From the NCBI GenBank assembly GCA_963580455.1, contig OY756968.1, positions 16,957,996 through 17,021,995 on the forward strand: a stretch of 64,000 nucleotides of DNA. Direction: 5' to 3'. The notes under the pieces were generated by a model. It was not told where the DNA came from. It worked only from the letters and a program-made list of their open reading frames with translations, and ran no database searches. The DNA is from Euonymus europaeus (taxonomy: Eukaryota; Streptophyta; Magnoliopsida; Celastrales; Celastraceae). Positions 24,206 to 34,994 of this stretch are shown here, in pieces. Position numbers and translations under genes: made by a program. Each line of letters starts with the position of its first letter. Within the stretch, counting starts at the first letter, position 1.

Positions 24206-24666
24206 TTTTTTATTTTTATTTTATTTTTAATTTAAAAATCTTTTAGCGACAGAATTAAATCCGCCGATAAATATTTATCTTTCAGTTTTAAAACTTCGTC
24301 ATTCTTTCTCTTTCGCTCAGGTAATTTTTGCTTATTTTCTGTCTTCGTCTCGAATCTGGATTTGATATCTATTTTCTGATATTTTTGTACTGAATGCAGT
24401 GAATAAAGAACTACATTTATTGATTTCAAGAAATTCTTGCTATGTGAATCACGAAATTTGTTTGAAGAATTGTCAGTTGGACTGTGCTGAACAAAGACCT
24501 CAACTTTATCTTTGAAGTTTGAACTTCGTTTCATATAATTGTTTTACCACAGAGTGGTCACTAAACTTTTTTAGGTGATGCGCGATGTACTTTAGAGGAA
24601 CTAATGTGGAAGAGTTTTTGTTCGGATTTATTTTTTATCATTTTTAATCAAATGAGGTTGTTGCAG

Positions 24667-25063
24667 GAACCTTTCAATGCGAAGCCATCGCGTTCGGCTT
24701 TAATTGCATCTTACATGACCCCTGTAGATTTGTTTTACAGGAGGAATCATGGACCGATTCCGCTAATTGAGGACATAGAAAGGTTTTCTGCTGTCATTTT
24801 TATTCCTTAGGGTTGGGTATCAGTTAGAATTTCTCTATGATTTTTAAGTTATCTTCTATCTGTTTCTATTGGTAGATTACTCTGTTTCAATATGTGGACT
24901 AGTTGATAATCCTAGAGAGCTATTTATGAGAACTGCACATCTCTAGGTTCATTTTACATTATTTTTCTGCCTGAAATTTCTTGTGAAAGAGGCATTTATG
25001 TTGTTTTTGAATAATTTGAATTACAGAATGCTCCCAAAATACACTGTCACTGCGACTTTACAG
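24667..25063 (+). pseudogene. Captured sulfite oxidase exons
   Basis: An exon at 24667-24782, preceded by TTGTTGCAG and followed by GTTTTC, encodes EPFNAKPSRSALIASY followed directly by MTPVDLFYRRNHGPIPLIED. This matches the N-terminal part of plant sulfite oxidase, the molybdenum enzyme that oxidises sulfite to sulfate in peroxisomes. A second block (about 24876-24944) encodes YSVSICGLVDNPRELFM, and a third (25027-25063), bounded by TTACAG and GTATGAG, encodes MLPKYTVTATLQ; both follow in the correct order. Introns are retained, so genomic DNA was captured, not cDNA. The molybdenum-cofactor cysteine region (just after ATLQ in the family) and the rest of the enzyme are absent. Joining of the second exon looks out of frame, so no functional enzyme is expected. 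Confidence 0.85.
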
Positions 25064-25131
25064 GTATGAGTGTGTGTTCCTTTATATTTCTTTTTAATTG
25101 TTGAAACTCAATGCTTTGTATTGTTATTAGG

Positions 25132-25199
25132 CATTCACTTACCTGCCCTCTGGTATTCGCATGTCAAGAATGGCCAGCAGGTTAAAGCTTAAACTCGGA
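25132..25199 (+). other. Exon-like block of unknown origin
   Basis: A stretch bounded by TTATTAG and GGTACTT (AG...GT) is open in one frame (FTYLPSGIRMSRMASRLKLK). It directly follows the sulfite oxidase exons but does not resemble the next part of that enzyme. It may come from a second captured gene or be chance. Confidence 0.25.
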
Positions 25200-25984
25200 G
25201 GTACTTACTCCGTAGAAATATCTGTGTGTGTGAATATAGTGGTTGGGATAGTTTGGTTAATATTGTAGAGGTAAAATCTGATAGGAAATATTGTAATTAT
25301 TGTAGACATTTTATTACCAAATGAAACAACGTTTGTGTAACCCATGTATTGCTTCGTGTAAATAATAGTGAGAAAAAAACTCTATTTGATGATGTGGGAT
25401 ATTTTACAATTTTGTTGAAAGTTATTTTTGTGTTCTTTCCTTTATGGGTATTGCTTCAAATTTGTACTCGAGATTGACCATAACAGTCAGAGAAGTAATC
25501 ATTTTGGTACCAATTTTACCTCTTATTATATCGAATTATTTGGAAATTTATTTACCCTTTTTGGTTTTTGGATTTTCCACTTCTATTGCATCTCATGATG
25601 GAAGCTGTTGAATTTTGCCTGAATTCCACATGCTAAAAAACATAAACATACCATAGTTAGCACTAATTAACACAGAATTTAAATTGTATTTAGGAAGACC
25701 AAGAACTGAAATGAAAACTGGGAGAGGAAGGACACCATAGTAAGTTACGGAGCAGCAGTTCAAGACTTCCTTTCCAATCAAAAATCATCATTTGTCTAGG
25801 TTAGTTGTACCTTTATGTTTCAGGTAGTTCTTGATCTTATGGTTTGAAATTCTTCTGTTCTTGAAAATTATGCATGCTATGTGAATCTTGGTAATTTGTT
25901 CAATGGAAAATATCATTAGTGGTTATAAGGAAGCTATATTGAAAAGTTTTGAACGCAAATTTTCAATGGAGCTTTGTGGCCTAT

Positions 25985-26702
25985 GAAGCACGGATACGTT
26001 TAGGAACAAGAAGTATCAGTATCAGAACCTTATCGGATACAAATATGTACGGATACGTCAAAAATACGTCTGGAAAACGTATTTTTTAAATACAAAATCT
26101 TAATTATTTTTTTAAATTCAAGATATGTTTGGGATACGGAGAAAATACGTCCCTGATACGTATTCAAATGCCCAAAGCCTAAATCTAAATCAAGGCTTAC
26201 CTGTTGTGCGACCTAACTTTGATGGACTCCAGGGCGCGACTCCAGCAGGCGACATCACGACTCTAGGCGAGACTCCAGGAGCGACATCGCGAGTTCCAGC
26301 AGGCGACATCGCGAGTTCCAGCAGTCCTTCGACTTTGAGATTTCTAGGCGCTACTCCAGCAGGCGACATCGCGAGTTCCAGGCTCGACTCCAGCAGGCAT
26401 TCGACTTCAAGATTTCACCTCCAGCAGGCCTTAGCCATCACGCCTTCAACATCAGGTAATGGCACTGCCTTCGACTTCGACATTTCCAAACGCAACCTCC
26501 GCTTCTTCTTTTTAAAAATTTAATCTTATGTTTGATTATGTTATGAACTTTATGTAGATAAATTTTAACAATATATAAAAATATATTTTTTAAAAAAATA
26601 AATGTATCTTAAACGTATCCGTATCCTGTTTTTTTGAAAAATGACGTATCCCCGTATTTGTATCGTGTTATATACGTATCACGTATCCGTATCCGTGCTT
26701 CT
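25985..26702. mobile_element. Inverted-repeat element nested in CACTA-1
   Basis: The left end GAAGCACGGATACG has its inverse CGTATCCGTGCTTC at the right end. Both flanking 150-bp arms are rich in GGATACG / CGTATCC words, so the element can fold back. The centre (26205-26490) is a GC-rich insert unlike the surroundings. A clean target duplication was not identified and no transposase is encoded; family unassigned. Confidence 0.7.
26228..26412. repeat. GC-rich short tandem repeat
   Basis: Units built on CTCCAGCAGGCGACATCGCG recur about five times, some shortened. They keep one long frame open (ORF 26125-26523), but the peptide simply mirrors the repeat (ATPAGDIAS) and is not taken as a gene. 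Confidence 0.85.
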
Positions 26703-26956
26703 TAGTATGTGGCTGAGAAAACAATAACATTGAGCTTGATTAGATAATTACATAATAAAGGTGTTGGCACTTCAAAAAATTTCACATTATTTGAAAGTTT
26801 GAAACAGTTCTTTGTTGTGAAATAAGATTACTTTGAACTGCGGAGGATCAAGGAAGTGGTTCACCATGAAAGCTAATGAAGCAATGGATACCACATATTG
26901 AACAAAGTAAAATTAAATTGATTCTTACACTTGAGTTGATAGAATGATTTCTCGAC

Positions 26957-27185
26957 TCTGATAGAACGAATGAGGTACTTTTATTACCTTTCATGTATAT
27001 TTACAGTGCTGGTTGTGGTTTAAAAGCTGTGTAATTTGATTTATACATGGATTTCAAGAAGTTGGGTCTGATAGAACGAATGAGGTACTTTTATTACCTG
27101 TCATATATATATATATATATATTTATTTATGTGATAGTTGTGGTTTAAAAGCTGAGTAATTTGATTTATACATGGATTTCATGAA
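26957..27185. repeat. 110-bp tandem duplication
   Basis: Copies starting at 26957 and 27067 share TCTGATAGAACGAATGAGG, TTGTGGTTTAAAAGCTG and ATACATGGATTTCA in order. The second copy carries an internal (TA)n expansion near 27105-27122. Confidence 0.9.
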
Positions 27186-27394
27186 GTTGTTGGAGTGTCC
27201 ATCATCGATGACTATGTTTCTTGATTACGGTGTCATTGAGCTTAATTCAATGTGTTATGTTTCAGGTTTAAAGTTGCTAGGACTAACATAACAATATTAC
27301 GTTTGGTAATCATGGAATGGACATCATGGGAACTGTCAATCACCCGGACGTTGATATTAATTCTTACTATTCTATTTTTTAAAAAAATTAAATT

Positions 27395-27550
27395 TTTTTA
27401 CTGACAGACATTTCTGTCGGTAATTATCGGCGGACAAGTATCCGTCGGCAATTTACCGACAAAAGTATGTTTCATCAATATTCAAATAGCGACAAGCGTT
27501 TTACCGACGGATTTTCAATAATTACCAACGGAAAAGTCCATTGATAAAAT
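27395..27550. repeat. Right subterminal repeats of CACTA-1
   Basis: Words GTCGGTAATTATCGGCGG, CCGTCGGCAATTTACCGAC and TTTTACCGACGGATTTTC form an inverted counterpart of the left array. Confidence 0.85.
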
Positions 27551-28147
27551 GTGAAATTCTTGTAGTCGTCTTAGCTTCAACTTCAAAACTCACCAGAATG
27601 TCACTCAAAAAAAATTGACACTCGAAGTCGAAGTTGACAATAATAAATCTCTTATTCGTATATCGGCGGAGTATTATGGAAGGAAGAGATAAAATCCTAC
27701 ATAAAAAATTAAGGCAAAGATAGCTAAGAGAAAATGAAGAAAAATAGATCATGCCAAAAGATACCACTCGCCGAAAATTGTGAACCATGTCTTGAATCGT
27801 TTTGAAATTCAAACCAAGTCATTTGAAGATCAAGTAAGGCTTTTTGACTAGTAATGTAAGGGTAAAAGATAGTAATATATGCAACAAGGGTTAATAAACA
27901 TAGGCGCCCTCAAAGAGAATAATTAATATTGAATTACTTTACGTAATGCACGGTCTCAGTACTTTGACACTACTTCCTATCAACCATCCTACACTTATAT
28001 TTGTTTTCTTCTTCAAAATTCTCCACATCACTTCATTGGAACACAACTAGTTCCTTATGTAATTTCTATTTTGTTTATCTTCTTTTGATTTCTCACATTA
28101 TGTTTTCTCTCTTTTTCTTTTCTTTTTTCAACCAACCATTCCCCATA

Positions 28148-28876
28148 CTTGTCTTTGACATTCACAAACAACAAAGTTCAACACATTTTACAATATACAA
28201 AAATATCCCAATTCATCCACTTTCTTCAACCTTTGGTTCTCTCAGTAAATATTCAATACAATATCCATTAAGTAAGAAAATTGATAGTTAAGCATATAAG
28301 GTCAATTGGGAATATTAAAGAAAAGTTTGTGTTTGAGCTCGAAAGGGATTCTAGCGGTGAATACATACGAGGGTAAGCTATAAAGGCACAAACATAACAA
28401 AAGAAGACATACTTTCATCTCTTAAAATCAACATGGCTATTATGAGAGAGATCCATCAAAACATTAGTTCACAAAGACATATTTTTGGTTCGTGATAAAA
28501 ATAATATGAGATATTTTAAGAGAATTTAAGCATGAAATTCTAAATAAACGATAGACTCAAATCTCACATGTATAAGTATTCCACTATTATGTATGTGAAG
28601 ATGAATAGCATTAAACTTTTTGATTTCATATGACAATTAGTGATTCAAGTAAAATTTAGTCTCCTACTCACATATTCAAGCATACAAAATTAATTTCATC
28701 ATTGTTAATTATAATAGATCCACTTTCGTAGGAAAATACAATGGTACTTAGCACGTACCACAAGCCTTTAAACCCCTCAGTGTCCCTAGTAGAACGAGTC
28801 ATAGTCTCTTGAGGTTTTACTAGAACGTTACCCACAAACATTCAATTTTTTAAAAAAGAATGAAATCCATCATCCC
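28148..28876. other. No gene recognised
   Basis: AT-rich sequence continues from the end of repeat copy B up to the large LTR element. I see no protein motif, RNA gene or clear repeat structure. Confidence 0.4.
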
Positions 28877-30217
28877 TGTAGTACCCTATTTTTGTCCGGG
28901 TTCGGTCCAATATGTTTATTTTTGGAGGCTCAATAATATTTGTTTCGGATGACTTTTGGGCACAATCTCTCACCTAATCTTCACCTACTCCCATTTTTTT
29001 ATTTTATTTTCTTGGATACTCTCCCCTTTTCTCCACCATGCCTAACCTAACCAACACTTTCTTTTTTTTTTCTCCACCAACCTTCACCTAACATGAGAAA
29101 TTGAGCAGATTTTGGGATCCGAAATTCTTCCTGGCATCCAATTCCTGAAGACTACAAGAACAACACTTCTCCTCCAATTTTATAGAGGATCGGATCATCT
29201 TCTAGAGACCAAAATTCCTTGCCACCAAAATCCATCTTCATCATAGCTCAATTCCTCACTTTTCCAGCCATCACTTGAACCACAACATCAACATCACCAT
29301 AACTTATCCCATTCCACCATCCCAAGCTTATCATCAAGCTTTACACCAGGTTTTGAATCAGTGATCTGGAAACGATCCGTGGTCCGATCAAAGTGAAATT
29401 TGGACAGTGATTTCATAACACCTGGAGCTTTATTCTGTACGGTGCGATTGTCCTTGGAATACGCCTATCTAACCCAGTTTATGATAGAACATCACTGCAA
29501 TTTTGAGGAAAAGAGATGTTGCGCCAGGTTTTCAATCAGTGATCTGGAATTGATCCGTGGTCCGATCGAAGTGAAATTTGGGCAGTGATTTCACAACATC
29601 TGGAACTTTATTATGTACGGTGCTATTGGCGTTGGAGTACGTCTATCTAACCCAGTTTATGATAGAACGTCGCTGCAATTCTGAGGAAAAGAGAAGCTGC
29701 GCCAGTTTTTTTAATCAATTCTCGAGAAACGATTCGTGGTCCGATTGGGATGAGATTTTGATACCTATCCAATCCAGAAGGTGCCGATGATGCTATTGGT
29801 AGAGAGATCAATCACTACTGGATGTTGAGTGTAGGGAGGATACAGGGGTGGAAGAAGTCTCCAGAAAGGATTTAGAAAGGAAGAAAAGGATAAGATGGAG
29901 AAGAAGACGGGCCGGGCTGCCATATTTGGGCTTGTTGGGTCAGGCTATTATATTGGGCCATTTTCTTGTTTTTGGTTTCGGGTTGAAACATATGGGCTTG
30001 TGGAATTTGTATTAGATTTGGGTTGTTATTTTCTTTTTGAGATTTTGGCCCCAAATAATGTAATAATGTAGTAAAAATAGTGTAAATATTAATTAGATTA
30101 ATATGCATGCCTAAGATCTAATTTTGTAATTGATCTTAGGGTGCATCTTCAAAGAATTTCCAAAAAAAAATCAAAATCACAAGGTTGATAAGGTTTGTAT
30201 ACCCAACCCGCCAAACA
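28877..30217 (+). repeat. 5' LTR of the large element
   Basis: The 1341-bp copy pairs with 42165-43560. It contains 178-bp internal tandem units (29346, 29524, 29702) and lacks about 55 bp in the third unit relative to the 3' LTR. Short ORFs here (29400-29588, 29578-29790) are products of the repeat and not genes. Confidence 0.93.
29346..29765. repeat. 178-bp tandem units inside the 5' LTR
   Basis: CCAGGTTTT...AATCAGTGATCTGGAA starts at 29346 and 29524, with a shortened third unit at 29702. The same spacing recurs in the 3' LTR (42632, 42810, 42988). Confidence 0.9.
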
Positions 30218-30218
30218 G

Positions 30219-31224
30219 TGGGCCCCACAGGAGACGTGGCGCACTAGAGTGCAACCAGTAGTGCAAACACAATCAATAATAGCCTGAAATAGTAATATAG
30301 TGCAATTGCGGAAATAAATCGGATAAGAGTATAAATAGAGAAATTCCCAACCTCCGGGAATTTCATACAATTAGACAAGTAGGAGTCCGTCGAATACGGA
30401 ACCCCCGGAATCCCAAATAAGAAATAAGGCAGAATCCCTACCTAAAATGTCGACTACGCTAATCCGTAGTACGTCCGAAATCCCAATCCAAAATCCCTAA
30501 ATCAGCCTCCTGTATCAGAATACGAATACGTATACACGACGATCAAAATACGGAAAAATCAACCTAAAAGTGAAATGGTCAAACCGGTCAAAGTCAACTC
30601 GGCTAAAAAGTCAAACCCGGTCAAAAGTGCAACCTGGGTCAAACCCGGTCAATCCGCGAACAGTGACACCGCCACTGCGGTCGCCAGAGCTGGGGATTAC
30701 GGTGACTTTTTCCGGCGAGCCATACATTAAATTAAAGCTCTCAACACAAGCAATCCAATGGTACCTGTCTCGTTCCAAAACTCCACCGGAATCGACCGGG
30801 ATCGCGTCTCAAAGTGGTAGAAAACCGAATCTTTGCTGTCTCATTCCGCCGCCTGTGGTGCTCCTATGACGACGATTCCGGTTGGGTTTTGATCCTCTCT
30901 CTACAAGCTTCGTTTCGATACCTCACTTGCCCCAATCGGACCATAAACGAAGAAAATCCATTTCAAAAACTCTCTCTCTCACGCTGCTGCCGGAAGATTG
31001 CCCAGAAAATCTGCTTTATGCCAGATTTTCTGTGGAATTACTGTTTTACCCCTCATTTGTTCTTATAATTACTTAAACTTCCAAAATTCGTAACAAATCC
31101 AATTCAACTCCAATTTCATTGATTCTTGTGCTAATATTTTTCTAATAATATGGAGTATTTATTAAAAATATTAAATTTGAAAAATTATTATAATTTTTTT
31201 TTTAAATTTGGGTTTGGGATATTA
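30219..31224 (-). repeat. 3' LTR of gypsy-3 (left in the window)
   Basis: This copy pairs with 33380-34454. It is rich in GGTCAAACCCGGTCAA-type words near 30580-30660, which are expanded further in the other copy (33740-33870). Confidence 0.88.
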
Positions 31225-31324
31225 GATCCTCCCCCCTTACAAAACAATTTCGTCCTCGAAATTATATAAAGGGTAATTATTTAGTGGTCAATGGTAAAAT
31301 AATTAGTCTAAATAAGAAGAATAC

Positions 31325-33125
31325 CTATGTCGTAAACAAGTCCGGATAGCGCTCCCGCATATCCGACTCTACCTCCCAGGTAGTATCCTGAACTCCATAA
31401 TGCTGCCATAACACCTTAACTAAGGGTATAGTCTTCGAACGCAATCTCCGTATCTGGCCATCCTCACGATGATACCTCCGTAACATGGAAACGTGAAACA
31501 CGCCATGAACCCCGGACATTTGTGGTGGCAATGCCAACCTATAAGCCAAACTCCCCACTCTCTCTAGGATATCAAATGGTCCAATAAACCTGGGGGTTAA
31601 CTTCCCTGATCTACCAAAACGCTGTATCCCTAGCTTCATACTAACCTTGAGGAATACGTGGTCACCCACCTGAAACTCTAGTGGCCTTCGTCTGCGATCT
31701 GCATAACTCTTCTGACGTGACTGAGCCGTCAGAAGTCGCTGTTTGATAACTGCCACAGCCTCTGTGGTCTGCTGAATCAAATCTGGTCCCAATAGGAGTC
31801 TGTCCCCAACCTTTGACCACCAAAGTGGTGACCTACATGGTCTACCATACAGTGCCTCAAATAGTGCCATCTGAATACTAATTTGATAAGAGTTGTTATA
31901 CATAAACTCTACTAGTGGAATATGCGCCTCCCAATCACCCCTGAAATCCGTAACACATGACCGAAGCATGTCCTCCAAAATCTGTATAGTCCTCTCACTC
32001 TGACTGTCAGTCTGTGGGTGAAACGCTGTACTAAAACTCAGCATCGTCCCCAGAGTGTCTTGAAAACTGCTCCAAAAGCGAGAAGTGAAACGAGGATCCC
32101 TATAAGATATTATGGACATGGGTACCCCATGTAGCCGTACAACCTCTCGAAGGTAAAGTCTAGTAAGTGCCTCCACCAAGTCAGTCTGCTAAATCGGTAA
32201 AAAGTGAGCAGTCTTCGTCAATCTATCAACAACAACCCACACAGTATCATGTCTCCTCACAGTCCTCGGTAAACCCATCACAAAATCCATACACACATGC
32301 TCCCACTTCCACTCGGGCGATGGAAGCGGCTGTAACAATCCAGGAGGTCTTCTATGCTCTGCCTTCACCTGCTGACAGGTAAGACATCTCATCACAGTCT
32401 GGGCCACATCTCTCTTCAGTCCGCTCCACCAATACTGTCTCCGTACATCTCGATACATCTTAGTAGCACCAGGATGTATCGCGAACTGGGAATAGTATGC
32501 CTCTCTTAGTATCTCATCTCTCAACTCAACATCTTCTGGAACCACCAATCTACCCCTAAAACGAACTCCACCATCAACACCTCGAATCCAACCATCCATA
32601 TCCTCGATATCATCAAAAGTCACATCACCAAGCTGTGCATCCAACACCTTCTGTACTAGTGCTGGACGGCTCACCAAACTGCTTAGGAAACAGCTATCAC
32701 CCCTGTCACTAACATCTAATCGGTACTGGCCAATGGTGTCCACCAACTCAAACTCCCGCATGATAGTCGTGCCACTGCCAACTTCCTACTCAAGGCGTCA
32801 GCCACCACATTGGCCTTGCCTGGATGATACTGCAATGAGAAATCATAATCTCCAAGATACTCCATCCATCTCCGCTGCCTCTGATTTAGATCCTTCTGTG
32901 TGAATAAGTGTCGTAAACTCCGATGATCTGAAAACACCTCAAATTGCTCCCCATAAAGGTAATGCCTCCACTGCTTAAGTGCGAACACTATAACAGCCAA
33001 CTCCAAATCATGTACAAGATAATTCCTCTCATGCGGCTTCAACAGTCGTGAAACATACTCCACCACCCTCTCCTGCTGCATGAGCACACAACCTAACCCA
33101 ATCCCTGAAGCATCACAAGATACAT
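31325..33125 (-). pseudogene. Gypsy-3 RNase H, integrase and chromodomain-like end
   Basis: On the minus strand, RNase H starts at [15 protein letters not shown] (about 33110) and includes [18 protein letters not shown] and [10 protein letters not shown] frameshift near 32760 follows. Integrase has its HHCC zinc region (HPGATKMYRD...CLTCQQVKA), an Asp in VVVDRLTK, an in-frame TAG at about 32189, and SIISYRDPRF, where the catalytic Asp of the usual SDRDP is Tyr. The Glu motif (QSERTIQ) is retained. A GPY/F-type module (PRFIGPFDILERVG) and a short chromodomain-like end (VKVLWQHYGVQDTTWE) finish the protein near 31325. Nothing upstream of RNase H survives. It cannot encode an active integrase. 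Confidence 0.9.
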
Positions 33126-33379
33126 GGTACTCGAGCCTACATCAGGTACTCGATAGCATCGCCTACATCGAAGAGCATCCCCTAGGATGTACCCCACCTC
33201 AATTCGGTCTCCAAGTACGTATCCGATCAGAACCATCAACAAATCATCCAGTAGGCTGGGTCGCCAATGTGAGTCCTACACACTACAAATTATCCATCAA
33301 TAATCTCGTAGCATCATCACAGAAAATCACCAGAGTATAGTCCTATCTGGACTCTCACCAAAAACCCACAACCAAGATG

Positions 33380-34454
33380 TGGGCCCCACGGGAGACGTGG
33401 CGCACAAGAGTGCAACCAGTCGTGCAAACACAATCAATAATAGCCTGAAATAGTAATATAGTGCAATTGCGTAAATAAATCAGATAAGAGTATAAATAGA
33501 GAAATTCCCAACCTCCGGGAATTTCATACAATTAGACAAGTAGAAGTCCGTCGAATACGGAACCCCCAGAACCTCAAATAAGAAATAGGGCAAAATCCCT
33601 ACCTGAAATGTCGACTACGCTAATCTGTAGTACGTCCGAAATCCCAATCCAAAATCCCCAAATTAGTCTCCTGCATCAGAATACGGAAACGTATACACGG
33701 CGGTCAAAATACGGAAAAATCAACCTAAAAGTCAAATGGTCAAACAGGTCAAAGTCAACTCGGGTCAAACCCGGTCAACTCGGGTAAAAAGTCAAGCCCG
33801 GTCAAAACTCAACTTGGGTCAAACCCGGTCAACTGGGTAAAAGTCAACTCGGGCAACTCAGGTAAAAGTCAACCCGTGAACAGTGACAGCGCCACTGCGG
33901 TCGCCGGAGCTGGCGATTCCGGTGACTTTTTTCGGCAAGCTATAAATCAAATTAAAGCTCTCAACACAAGCAATCCAATGGTACCTGTCTCGTTCCAAAA
34001 CTCCATCGGAATCGACCGAGATCGCATCTCAAAGTCGTGGAAAACCGAATCTTTGCCGCCTGATTCCATCGCCTGTGGTGCTCCGATGATGACGATTCTG
34101 GTTGGGTTTTGATCCTCTCTCTACAAGCTTCGTTTCGACACCTCACTTTCCCCAATCGGACCACAAACGAAGAAAATCCATTTCAAAAACTCTCTCCCTC
34201 TCTCTCTCACGCTGCTGCCGGAAGATTGCCCAGAAAATCTGATTTATGCCAGATTTTCTATGAAATTACTATTTTACCCCTCATTTTTTGTTATAATTAC
34301 TTAAACTTCCAAAATTCGTAACAAATTCAATTCAACTCCGATTTCAGTGATTCTTGCGCCAATATTTTTCTAATAATATGCAGTATTTATTAAAAATAAT
34401 AAATTTGAAAAAATTATTATAATTTTTTTTTAAATTTGGGTTCGGGATATTACA
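33380..34454 (-). repeat. 5' LTR of gypsy-3 (right in the window)
   Basis: This copy pairs with 30219-31224. It is longer mainly because of extra GGTCAACTCGGGTAAAAGTC-type units between about 33740 and 33870. Confidence 0.88.
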
Positions 34455-34994
34455 GATACCATCAATAATGAGCATAGTTGGGGAACAGATATGTGCAGGT
34501 TACGATGTTGACCATGTGAGGACAATTTTTGATTTGCTTGTCTGCGGATCTTTTGGTTGCCAAGTGAGATATTTCACAATCACTCACCTTCTCTATCACT
34601 AATTCAGGGGTGCATTCCAATCTTCCTCCATTGTCTCCTTTTTTGCCAATTATTCAACTCTTCTTTAATGATTTTTTGTCTCTCCAGCTATCTTGAGTTG
34701 CATTTCGTTGTAATCTCTTCCACCTACTCAACTGTGGATCCTGACTTTTCCTCTCCTCTCTCTCTCTTTCATGGCATTTTATTCAAACACTTGTTCAATG
34801 TTGTTTCTATCTTTTGGCCAACTTCGTCTTCTCCCTCTTTGAGTCACCTCTTCACCGTCAACTCAGCTTTACTAGCAAGCCCTCTGCCAAATTTTTTCCT
34901 TTTCTTACACCGCCAAATCTCCTTGTTCAAAATCCTTCGTGATCTTCTCCCACTTCACGGGTTGATTTTGAACCACCTCAGTTTGCTCATCTCT

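Larger units (their letters stand above)
22059..27567. mobile_element. Non-autonomous CACTA element with captured DNA (CACTA-1)
   Basis: The left end reads CACTACAAGAAAATCA; the right end reverse-complemented reads (G)ACTACAAGAATTTCAC, its outermost base apparently changed. The 3-bp flanks are GTT (22056-22058) and GTC (27568-27570), a target duplication with one change. Subterminal regions at both ends are packed with ACCGACGG, TTACCGACAAA and GTCGATAA words in both orientations, the usual TnpA-type binding arrays. No transposase gene is present. The interior contains a probable nested foldback element (22310-24205), sulfite-oxidase exons (24667-25063), an inverted-repeat element (25985-26702) and a tandem duplication. 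Insertion into copy B of the 2-kb repeat fixes the borders independently. Confidence 0.9.
20650..28147. repeat. Unclassified ~2-kb repeat, copy B, split by a CACTA element
   Basis: The left part is 20650-22058 and the right part about 27568-28147. The right part continues exactly where the left part stops when aligned to copy A: TCACATAGTT resumes as CTTAGCTTCAACTTCAA, against TCACAAAACTCTTAGGTTCAACTTCAA in A. The intervening 22059-27567 is the CACTA element. Copy B ends with the same TTTCAACCAACCAT phrase that ends copy A. Confidence 0.8.
30219..34454 (-). mobile_element. Internally deleted Ty3/gypsy chromovirus (gypsy-3)
   Basis: About 1-kb LTRs at 30219-31224 and 33380-34454 share TGGGCCCCAC at one end and GGG(A/T)TATTA at the other. 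On the minus strand the element begins TGTAATATCCCGAACCC, a common start of Tekay/Del-type LTRs. Only RNase H, integrase and the C-terminal domain remain between the LTRs; gag, protease and nearly all of RT are deleted. The 3' LTR (left) has lost its first two bases, reading GATATTAGATCC at the junction with the GGGGGGAGGATC polypurine tract. The element abuts the 3' end of the large element's 5' LTR; no convincing target duplication was found (ACAG occurs at both borders but overlaps the LTR end). Confidence 0.88.

Noticed and set aside
29400..29790. Two similar ORFs (and their copies at 42686-43133)
   Set aside because: They arise from the 178-bp tandem units inside the LTR, and the second copy lacks any independent coding signal.
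30215..34455. ACAG at both borders as a target duplication of gypsy-3
   Set aside because: It overlaps the conserved LTR start TGTAATATCCC on the minus strand, so it is probably coincidental.
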